Assembly (NCBI GenBank): GCA_024763135.1
Contig: JANTGD010000278.1
Coordinates: 1-5,097 of the forward strand
Direction of reading: 5' to 3'
DNA length: 5,097 nt
Origin: Thiotrichales bacterium
GTDB lineage: Bacteria > Pseudomonadota > Gammaproteobacteria > UWMA-0217
Below the pieces are notes generated by a model. The model saw only the letters and a program-made list of their open reading frames with translations, did not search any database and had not been told where the DNA came from. Both the position numbers and the translations under genes were made by a program. Below, in pieces: positions 1 through 5,088 of this stretch (position 1 is its first letter; each line of letters opens with the position of its first letter).

Positions 1-136
1 AGGCTGTTGAAAAACTCTCAGGTGAGTGCGAGACAAGGCAAAATCTGGAGAAAAAGCGCAGTTTACACGCAGTAAATGAGTATTTTGAGCCACAATTAAC
101 GCTGGATCGTGCCAGCTGAGAGTTTTTCTACAACCT
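1..136. repeat. MITE-like palindromic element with 21-bp terminal inverted repeats
   Basis: The ends form an inverted repeat. Positions 1-21 (beginning AGGCTGTTGAAAAACTC) match the reverse complement of 116-136 at 19 of 21 bases. Nested symmetry continues inside: CAAAAT at 39-44 faces ATTTTG at 82-87, and TTTAC at 62-66 faces GTAAA at 72-76. No reading frame for a transposase fits in 136 bp, so this is a non-autonomous element or a solo remnant. Ends reading GGCTGTTGAAAAA are, from memory, common on dispersed repeats in gammaproteobacteria; assignment to an IS family is not attempted. The left end coincides with the window edge, so the element may extend further and a target duplication cannot be checked. 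Confidence 0.6.
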
Positions 137-137
137 G

Positions 138-305
138 TTAAGGAAGCTCTGAGCAATTCGTAACAGGGCATCTTGCGGCGCAAAATCGCTCACTTCTGCG
201 TGGCGGATCTTCGCAATAGCCGGCTATTACCTGCGATGCGCGCCTTGAACGGGACGATTTTTCACCACAATCTGCTCGCGCCTGAATCAATCAGAGCTCC
301 CTTAA
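138..305. repeat. Second MITE-like palindromic element, TTAA-bounded
   Basis: Positions 138-152 (TTAAGGAAGCTCTGA) match the reverse complement of 291-305 at 14 of 15 bases. The centre holds a perfect 14-bp palindrome, AATAGCCGGCTATT, at 215-228. AAAATCG at 182-188 faces CGATTTT at 255-261, so most of the 168 bp can fold back on itself. TTAA at both ends may be a 4-bp target duplication. That would fit the YTAR-type target of some IS5-family elements, but this family link is inference. No transposase is encoded. The element begins one base after the preceding repeat ends, so it probably inserted at that repeat's edge. Confidence 0.6.
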
Positions 306-431
306 GACAATAAGACAATCCATAGTAAATTGATCTGTACCAAGATTAAATGTACTCAAGCCCGTTAGACTTTTGTTCAAAAGCGCAGTGGCTCGGCCTG
401 CTTGGCTACTGCTCGAGAGTGAGACATTTTC

Positions 432-474
432 GTGGACTAAGACGCGGTATTTTCTTCGGGCTGTCTTAGTTCAC
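432..474. repeat. 12-bp inverted repeat (hairpin) with 19-nt loop
   Basis: GTGGACTAAGAC (432-443) pairs with GTCTTAGTTCAC (463-474). Eleven of the twelve pairs are Watson-Crick, and the remaining one (G435 with T471) is a G-U wobble in + strand RNA. The core ACTAAGAC/GTCTTAGT is perfect. It could be a regulator operator, an RNA hairpin or the mark of an old insertion. Neither side has a T tract, so a terminator role is not supported. Confidence 0.45.
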
Positions 475-547
475 TGAACAGACAGGATAAAACATCGAGA
501 TCGGCTAGAATATGAAGATGCTCAGTCTTTATCTCAAAGCTCCCAGT

Positions 548-576
548 CTTGAAAACGGTTATTCGGGAGCACATCT
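548..576 (+). promoter_or_regulatory. Possible sigma-32 (heat-shock) type promoter
   Basis: CTTGAAA at 548-554 matches the E. coli sigma-32 -35 consensus. After 14 nt, GCACATCT (569-576) matches the -10 consensus CCCCATNT at six of eight positions. Transcription would start near 583, just before the large stem that begins at 589, and would give a leader of about 215 nt for the gene at 798. The idea is supported by the protease gene in the operon and by the reported heat-shock link of the related Pseudomonas AsrA. The -10 match is imperfect and such matches arise by chance, so this is a weak prediction. I saw no good sigma-70 promoter nearby. Confidence 0.22.
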
Positions 577-588
577 GTAAAGCAAATC

Positions 589-700
589 GTCGCATCACCC
601 TGGCCTCCCATAAAGTGGCTCGGCGGAGGAACCCCCGACAAGTCGGAATTGTAATATTCCGCTTCTCTGGCGAGCCGCCATGACGCGCGGGCGATGCGAC
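589..700 (+). other. Large multi-stem RNA-like structure, candidate 5' leader element
   Basis: Four nested stems can form in + strand RNA: 589-600 with 689-700 (GTCGCATC-CCC type, 11 of 12 pairs); 615-622 with 671-678 (GGCTCG/CGAGCC core plus one G-U); 624-630 with 663-669 (7 pairs, two G-U); and 644-649 with 656-661 (CGGAAT/ATTCCG). That gives about 32 pairs in 112 nt. An alternative inner hairpin, CCGA-CAAG-TCGG (635-646), competes with the innermost stem. The structure ends about 98 nt before the start codon at 798. It may be a structured leader, a small RNA or another palindromic mobile repeat. It matches no riboswitch class that I recognise. Confidence 0.4.
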
Positions 701-758
701 ACACCCTGATTCACGCACTCTGCCTCCCCTGCAGCGGGTGACCGAGTGACTCAATATC

Positions 759-772
759 GAATCTTCGGATTC
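759..772 (+). other. Small hairpin with C(UUCG)G tetraloop
   Basis: GAATC-TTCG-GATTC forms a five-pair stem closed by an extra-stable C(UUCG)G tetraloop. It sits 10 nt before the Shine-Dalgarno sequence (783-789) of the first operon gene. The following bases (TGAATAAT) are AT-rich but contain no T run, so it does not look like a terminator. Plausible roles are protecting or spacing the ribosome binding site in the leader RNA. Confidence 0.4.
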
Positions 773-782
773 TGAATAATCC

Positions 783-789
783 TAAGGAG
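783..789 (+). promoter_or_regulatory. Ribosome binding site TAAGGAG for the Host_attach gene
   Basis: TAAGGAG lies 8 nt before the ATG at 798 and fixes that start. The same heptamer at the same spacing precedes the next gene (1234-1240). Confidence 0.85.
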
Positions 790-797
790 TAACACAC

Positions 798-1232
798 ATG
801 ACTGTATGGGTTGTTGTCGCTGACGCCAGTAAGGCGCGGATCTTTACCGCTGAAAATCGCTTAAGCCCCCTGCAGGAACTTGAAGATCACGTGCACGCAA
901 CGACACGTCTGCACGGGCAGGATTTAGAAGCAGATGCGCCTGGCCGCGCGTTCGATTCTGCAGGCCAAGGCCGCCATGCCATGGGTAAGGAAGAGCTAAC
1001 CAAAGACACGGAGGCGCAGCGTTTTGCGCACGAACTCAGCGAGGTCATCACCAAAGCCCGCAATGAAGAGGCTTTTATCAAGCTCTACCTGGTAGCCCCA
1101 CCGAAGTTTCTCGGCATGTTGCGGGATGCTTTGCCTAAAAATGTGAAGGAGCGGCTTGAAGGTGAAGTGCCTCAAGATCTGGTCAAGCACGATGCCGAGG
1201 ACATTCGCGGGCATTTGCCCGGTTTTCGTTAA
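798..1232 (+). CDS. Host_attach family protein (PF10116), eRF1-fold-related
   Basis: This 144-residue cytoplasmic protein has no signal peptide or membrane segment. It opens with a beta strand, TVWVVVADASKARIF (residues 2-16), typical of PF10116, a family named 'protein required for attachment to host cells' after an Agrobacterium observation. Other family marks are the loop GRAFDSAGQGRHAMG (49-63), the EAQRFAHELSEVI helix (72-84) and the strand KLYLVAPPKFLGMLR (95-109). The length is normal for the family. From family knowledge, the fold is related to the ribosomal L18/S11 and eRF1 middle-domain group, so a translation-associated role is possible, but the biochemical function is unknown and the attachment name is probably misleading here. 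The ATG start is supported by TAAGGAG at 783-789. It is the first gene of the operon, and the protease gene starts 16 nt after its stop. The family call is firm; the function is not. Confidence 0.88.
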   Translation: MTVWVVVADASKARIFTAENRLSPLQELEDHVHATTRLHGQDLEADAPGRAFDSAGQGRHAMGKEELTKDTEAQRFAHELSEVITKARNEEAFIKLYLVAPPKFLGMLRDALPKNVKERLEGEVPQDLVKHDAEDIRGHLPGFR

Positions 1233-1233
1233 G

Positions 1234-1240
1234 TAAGGAG
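1234..1240 (+). promoter_or_regulatory. Ribosome binding site TAAGGAG for the Lon-like protease gene
   Basis: TAAGGAG begins 2 nt after the stop codon of the preceding gene and lies 8 nt before the ATG at 1249. It duplicates the site and spacing of the first operon gene, which suggests similar translation strength. Confidence 0.85.
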
Positions 1241-1248
1241 ACCAGACG

Positions 1249-3690
1249 ATGCCAGAAACTCCTGCTCTGCCCGTTGCTGCGCTCTACCACAACGTCGACT
1301 TAGCTGGCCTGTCATTTGAGACCACTGCCGATCTCGAACCACTGACCTCTCCCCTGGGACAGGAGAGAGCATTAGAGGCCATTGAGTTTGGCGTAGACAT
1401 CCAACGCGAAGGATTCAACCTGTTTGTGATGGGTCCAAATGGACTGGGCAAGCATCGTCTGGTCAAAGACATTCTGGAGCAGCGCGCCGCTGCAGAACCG
1501 GCACCACAGGACTGGTGCTACATCAATAATTTCGACGATCCGCAGCGCCCATCCGTGCTCAAACTGCCTGCAGGTACCGGACGCAAACTGCGCCAGGACA
1601 TGCGGCAGTTCGTCGAGGAGCTGCTCACCGCGCTGCCGGCCTCTTTTCAGAATGAGGAGTATACGACGCGCCACCAGGAGATTATCGATAGCTTTAACGA
1701 AGCCCAGGAACAAGCCTTTGCCCAGCTCGACCAGGAGGCGCAGGCACAGGGCGTGGCCGTGGTCAGAACCCCCGGCGGTTACACCCTGGCCCCCATTAAG
1801 GAGGACAAGCTGCTCACTCCGGAAGAATTTGAAAAACTGCCAGATGAAGAAAAGGCGCGCATTCAAAAAGTCATTGACACGCTGCGTGTCAAACTGCGCG
1901 ACCTAGTACGTAGCCTGCCTGTACTTCAGCGTGAAAATGCAAGAAAAATCAAAGAATTGCAGAGAGAAGTCACGCAGCTGACGGTCGATCAGCTGATCGC
2001 CTGGCTGGAGGATCGATATACCGATTTCCCCGACGTCATCGCCTATCTCGACCGCGTCAAACAAGACGTCATCGAAAACGCTCAATCCTTCATGCCGGCC
2101 GATGGCAATATCGAACCCGAAACCGCCCATCGACGGGTCGAGGAATACCATGAGTACGCGATCAACGTACTGGTAGACAATAGCCATACCCAGGGTGCGC
2201 CGATCGTCTATGAGAACAATCCAACCTATATGAACCTGACGGGACGCGTCGAACATATTGCTCAGATGGGCACATTGCTGACCGATTTCACCCTGATCAA
2301 AGCTGGCGCTTTACATCGCGCCAATGGCGGCTATCTGATTCTGGATGCGCACAAGGTTCTGTCCAATGTCTATGCCTGGGAAGGACTCAAACGCGCACTG
2401 GCGGCACACGAACTGAAGATTGAATCCCTCGAACAGGTTTTGAGCTTAGTCAGCACCTTGTCTCTGGAACCCGAATCCGTTCCCTTAAATGTCAAAGTCG
2501 TATTGATGGGAGAGCCGCTGCTCTACTACCTTCTGCGCAGCTATGATCCCGAGTTTGGCTCGCTGTTCAAGGTGGAAGCGGATTTTTCTGAAGTCGCGCC
2601 CCGCGATGACGTGAATCTACAGCTGTATGCGCAGCTCATCGCTTCATTCCAACAGCAGTCGCAACTCAAACCACTGGAGAAAGCGGCCGTGGCTCGCGTG
2701 ATCGAGCACGCATCCCGACTAGCCGAAGATGGCGAGAAAGTTTCTTTACATCTGGAAACCCTGAATGACCTGCTACGCGAAGCGGACTACTGGGCCGCAA
2801 AGCAAAATCAGCGCCTGATCCGCACCCAGGACGTGGACCAAGCGATTGAGAAACGCATATTTCGCAGTGACCGTATCCGTGAGCTGGTCCACGAACAAAT
2901 CATTCGGGATATTCAGGTCATCGCGACCACGGGTGAAAAAGCCGGGCAGATCAATGGTCTTTCGGTTCTACAGTTGGGCAATTTTTCCTTTGGGCGGCCC
3001 TCGAGGATTACCGCGACCGCCCGCCTGGGTAACGGTAAGGTGATCGATATTGAACGCGAAGCACGCCTGGGCGGTAAAATTTATAGCAAAGGCATTATGA
3101 TCATGGCGGCCTATCTGGCAAGCCGCTACGCTGCAGATGGGCCACTGCCACTTGCCGCCACCCTGGTGTTTGAACAGTCCTACGGCCGGGTCGATGGAGA
3201 CAGCGCGACCGCGGCTGAGTTGTGCGTTCTGCTCTCGGCCTTGGCAAACCTACCCCTCAATCAGTCTCTCGCAGTCACCGGCTCTATGAACCAACAGGGT
3301 GAAATTCAGGCCATTGGTGGCGTCAACGAAAAAATCGAAGGATTTTTCGACATCTGTCAGGCCAAGGGGCTCAACGGACAACAAGGCGTTATCATCCCCA
3401 GCAGCAACCAAGTCCATCTCATGCTGCGCCAAGATGTGCGCGATGCGGTTGCGGCTGGCCAGTTTCATGTTTACACCGCCACCGTCGTAGATGATGTCAT
3501 GGAGCAGCTATGCGGGCTCCCGAGGGGCACTCCCGACGCGCAAGGACGATACCCTGAGGACAGTTTCAACGGCCGGTTGCAGCGTCGTATCGACACGCTG
3601 CGCAGCTTGCACCGCAAGTATGCACGCGAGGCACACGCCGACTTAGATACCCCGCAGGAGCAGATAACCCATGACGCAGATGACAGCTAA
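1249..3690 (+). CDS. Lon-like ATP-dependent protease (AAA_32 + Lon_C, peptidase family S16)
   Basis: An 813-residue soluble protease predicted to unfold and degrade cytoplasmic proteins using ATP. The order is: AAA+ half with Walker A-like GPNGLGKH (62-69); a long charged helical insert (about 120-300); the rest of the ATPase with TGRVEH (331-336), HRANGGYLILDAHKVL (356-371, Walker B-like) and the sensor stretch VKVVLMGEPLLYYLL; a helical lid (about 450-540); then the Lon protease domain (about 560-755). The catalytic Ser652 lies in VDGDSA and Lys695 in GGVNEKIEGFF. They are 43 residues apart, as in E. coli Lon (S679/K722). It lacks the classical Lon N-domain and the membrane segments of archaeal LonB, and resembles the Pseudomonas AsrA (PA0779) group. 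Oddities: Walker A has His69 where Thr/Ser is usual, and the Walker B Asp366 is not followed by Glu. It is the middle gene of the operon, 16 nt after the first gene. Confidence 0.95.
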   Translation: MPETPALPVAALYHNVDLAGLSFETTADLEPLTSPLGQERALEAIEFGVDIQREGFNLFVMGPNGLGKHRLVKDILEQRAAAEPAPQDWCYINNFDDPQRPSVLKLPAGTGRKLRQDMRQFVEELLTALPASFQNEEYTTRHQEIIDSFNEAQEQAFAQLDQEAQAQGVAVVRTPGGYTLAPIKEDKLLTPEEFEKLPDEEKARIQKVIDTLRVKLRDLVRSLPVLQRENARKIKELQREVTQLTVDQLIAWLEDRYTDFPDVIAYLDRVKQDVIENAQSFMPADGNIEPETAHRRVEEYHEYAINVLVDNSHTQGAPIVYENNPTYMNLTGRVEHIAQMGTLLTDFTLIKAGALHRANGGYLILDAHKVLSNVYAWEGLKRALAAHELKIESLEQVLSLVSTLSLEPESVPLNVKVVLMGEPLLYYLLRSYDPEFGSLFKVEADFSEVAPRDDVNLQLYAQLIASFQQQSQLKPLEKAAVARVIEHASRLAEDGEKVSLHLETLNDLLREADYWAAKQNQRLIRTQDVDQAIEKRIFRSDRIRELVHEQIIRDIQVIATTGEKAGQINGLSVLQLGNFSFGRPSRITATARLGNGKVIDIEREARLGGKIYSKGIMIMAAYLASRYAADGPLPLAATLVFEQSYGRVDGDSATAAELCVLLSALANLPLNQSLAVTGSMNQQGEIQAIGGVNEKIEGFFDICQAKGLNGQQGVIIPSSNQVHLMLRQDVRDAVAAGQFHVYTATVVDDVMEQLCGLPRGTPDAQGRYPEDSFNGRLQRRIDTLRSLHRKYAREAHADLDTPQEQITHDADDS
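3656..3660 (+). promoter_or_regulatory. Ribosome binding site AGGAG inside the end of the protease gene
   Basis: AGGAG lies 10 nt before the ATG at 3671, within the last codons of the protease gene. It supports the start at 3671 over the second in-frame ATG at 3680, and implies that ribosomes finishing the protease can begin the next gene. Confidence 0.65.
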
Positions 3691-4414
3691 GCACCCGGCG
3701 CATAGCGATTCGGAGACTCTGACCGTGGCGCTCGATGCGTTCTCAAACCTGTCTGCTGATGTCGACTTGGCACTACGCATCGCTGCCAATCTGAGGTTGC
3801 GGGTGCGTGGGGTGTTTATCGAAGAGCCCAGCCTGCTGCAAGCCGCGGCTCTGCCCTGCACCTCGGAGATTATGACCAATAGTGGGACGGAGCGTGACTT
3901 AAGCGCAGCGCGCCTGCAGCAATCCCTGCGCAGCACAGCTCAACGGATCGAGACATATCTTGCGACACACGCGCAACAGTTAGGGCTAGCCTGGAGCTAC
4001 GAAGTGATCCAGGGCGAACGTCTGGGACTCCTCCAAACACCTTTGTCAGAATCCCGCTTGCTGATGTTTTTCGGCCGTGTCCACCACCGCCCATTTCCCA
4101 GGCGATCCGCCGGGGCACTGCGTGATATTCTGCTGATCAATGGCGATTCGGCACGCCTGCCCCAGGTTATTGAAGCGCTTACGCCCATTTCAGGCAGCCA
4201 CAGACTACGTATCAATGTTTTGGAAAAAATGCCGGCCCGTGAACTTCACGCTGTCCTGACGCCACTGTCCCGGCTTCCAAGCATTGATATCGACGCAACG
4301 CCTGAGCCGCTTAAAACACACTATGACTTGATACTGACTACTGCCCCTAAAAAGCAGGACGACTGGAGAAAGTTACTCGACATGGCCCGTGGCCCGGTGA
4401 TGGTCTTACCCTGA
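3671..4414 (+). CDS. Diverged universal-stress-protein-like protein
   Basis: A 247-residue protein without signal peptide or membrane segment. The N-terminal half reads like a UspA-type alpha/beta domain: strand TLTVALDAFS (17-26), a helix rich in Ala and Leu, then RVRGVFIEEPSLLQAAALP (44-62), the 'GLFVED..LL.LA.LP' signature of many proteobacterial USP-like proteins. A helix (80-104) and strand AWSYEVIQGE (107-116) follow. The C-terminal half repeats the pattern more weakly, from RDILLINGD (151-159) to YDLILTTAP (218-226) and the USP-like end RGPVMVLP (240-247). I see no G-2x-G-9x-G(S/T) ATP motif, so nucleotide binding is doubtful. The gene overlaps the protease gene by 20 bp and is probably translationally coupled to it. 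It may be a partner, adaptor or stress sensor of that protease, but that is inference. The USP-like call rests on pattern recognition only. Confidence 0.72.
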   Translation: MTQMTAKHPAHSDSETLTVALDAFSNLSADVDLALRIAANLRLRVRGVFIEEPSLLQAAALPCTSEIMTNSGTERDLSAARLQQSLRSTAQRIETYLATHAQQLGLAWSYEVIQGERLGLLQTPLSESRLLMFFGRVHHRPFPRRSAGALRDILLINGDSARLPQVIEALTPISGSHRLRINVLEKMPARELHAVLTPLSRLPSIDIDATPEPLKTHYDLILTTAPKKQDDWRKLLDMARGPVMVLP

Positions 4415-4422
4415 TGCGTAGT

Positions 4423-4941
4423 TTATTGCTCCGTCAATCGCGGCATGAGCTCCACCATATTGCACGGGCGAGTACGATAGTCGAGCTGCGGTTCAATCAG
4501 ATTATCCCAACCGTCCTTACACGCCCCACTGGATCCGGGCAGCACAAATAGATAGGTGCCATTGGCCACCCCTGCGGTTGCCCGAGACTGCATGGTCGAC
4601 GTCCCAATCAGATCCCAGGAGATTTTCCGAAACATCTCTCCAAATCCTGCGATTTCCTTATCAAACAGCGGTGCAAAGGCCTCCGGGGTGCCATCACGCC
4701 CTGTCAGGCCCGTGCCGCCAGTGGAGATAATGACCTGGATACTGTCATTGGCAATCCATTGCGAGACAACTGCGCGAATTTGATAAATATCGTCTTTGAC
4801 CAGCGTGCGGTCTGCGAGCCGATGCCCCGCCTGGAGGAGCCGGTCGACGAGCACTTGGCCAGACTTGTCGTCGGCCAGGCTGCGGGTATCTGAAACGGTG
4901 AGAATCGCAATATCGAGTGGAATAAAAGACTTGTCGGACAT
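4423..4941 (-). CDS. moaB: Molybdenum cofactor biosynthesis protein B (MoaB)
   Basis: This 172-residue cytoplasmic protein aligns along its length with E. coli MoaB. Shared blocks are FIPLDIAILTVSDTR (6-20), STGGTGLTGRDGTPEA (73-88), GFGEMFR (99-105), GTSTMQSRATAGVANGT (113-129), LPGSSGAC (134-141) and the C-terminal DYRTRPCN (154-161). GGTG (75-78) is the molybdopterin-binding loop of the MogA/MoaB fold. Asp50 (VKDD) and Asp83 (GRD) appear equivalent to the two aspartates important in MogA, so molybdopterin adenylylation is plausible; E. coli MoaB has VKEN at the first site. I chose the ATG at 4941 because MSDKSFIP aligns with the E. coli start, although no strong Shine-Dalgarno precedes it; the GTG at 5016 would add 25 unconserved residues. 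It converges on the USP-like gene with an 8-bp gap. No other cofactor genes are in view. Confidence 0.94.
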   Translation of the reverse strand: MSDKSFIPLDIAILTVSDTRSLADDKSGQVLVDRLLQAGHRLADRTLVKDDIYQIRAVVSQWIANDSIQVIISTGGTGLTGRDGTPEAFAPLFDKEIAGFGEMFRKISWDLIGTSTMQSRATAGVANGTYLFVLPGSSGACKDGWDNLIEPQLDYRTRPCNMVELMPRLTEQ

Positions 4942-5007
4942 GGTATTGAAATGGATTACGGTTGAACCTAGATTCCGCAGTTGGATCACGAAAGTCCACA
5001 CAAGCCC

Positions 5008-5088
5008 TTGGCGCACCTGGCAAACCAGAAAAACCTCTCATCACCAATAAGGTGACCACGAGTTTTTCTGATTCACCAGGCACACCAA
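5008..5088 (-). repeat. 81-nt long hairpin (38-nt arms, 5-nt loop) upstream of moaB
   Basis: Positions 5008-5045 and 5051-5088 form an inverted repeat around the loop 5046-5050. Twenty-seven of 38 positions are complementary in DNA, including the unbroken block CAGAAAAAC (5026-5034) with GTTTTTCTG (5062-5070) and the tip TCACC/GGTGA. Of the 11 mismatches, eight become G-U pairs in - strand RNA, giving 35 of 38 paired, but only one does so in + strand RNA. The structure ends 66 nt before the moaB start codon and could be part of the moaB leader, a small RNA or a palindromic repeat. No T run follows on the - strand, so it is not a standard terminator. Confidence 0.55.

Larger units (their letters stand above)
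306..797. other. Non-coding, hairpin-rich intergenic region upstream of the operon
   Basis: I see no convincing gene in these 492 bases. Short direct repeats (TAAGACAA at 303-310 and 311-318) mark the left side. Several inverted repeats follow: TTTTG/CAAAA at 371-382; a 9-bp stem with two G-U pairs at 385-393/404-412; a 12-bp stem at 432-474; GCTCCC/GGGAGC at 539-544/565-570; the large structure at 589-700; and a UUCG hairpin at 759-772. The 11-mer AGTGGCTCGGC occurs at both 387-397 and 614-624. Whichever promoter drives the operon should lie here. None of the hairpins is followed by a clear T run, so none is a convincing intrinsic terminator. Confidence 0.6.

Noticed and set aside
1..136. 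Shared ancestry between the first MITE-like element and the hairpin at 5008-5088
   Set aside because: Both contain AAAAAC-CTCTCA-like and GAGTTTTTCT stretches, but the similarity is limited to about 10 bases per arm and the rest does not align.
388..403. Sigma-54-like promoter (TGGCTCG...TGCTT)
   Set aside because: The GG and GC elements are separated by 8 nt where 10 are required.
617..676. tRNA-like shape on the minus strand, with a GGCTCG/CGAGCC 'acceptor' and a central stem
   Set aside because: It is only 60 nt, has no proper D arm and no GTTCGA-type T arm, and its central loop has six bases, not seven.
437..754. 105-codon minus-strand reading frame starting with TTG
   Set aside because: It has no good ribosome binding site, no recognisable domain and an Arg/Cys-rich unlikely composition, and it runs through the palindromic 589-700 structure. 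Its stop lies in the 432-474 hairpin. It is more likely open by chance.
1372..1906. Long reading frames on the minus strand (164 codons) and in another plus frame (155 codons)
   Set aside because: They lie wholly inside the Lon-like protease gene, whose own frame has clear family motifs; these are shadows of its codon pattern.
4942..5016. Longer MoaB starting at the GTG at 5016
   Set aside because: The extra 25 residues do not resemble any MoaB N-terminus, whereas MSDKSFIPLDIAILTVS aligns directly with the E. coli start.
4745..5083. 112-codon minus-strand frame starting in the upstream hairpin
   Set aside because: It overlaps moaB in another frame and its first part is translated hairpin sequence; there is no recognisable domain.
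5008..5088. Integron attC site or intrinsic terminator
   Set aside because: The ends lack the attC core pattern (GTTRRRY with its RYYYAAC partner), and no T run follows either arm. The internal GTTTTTCTG is part of a stem, not a terminator tail.
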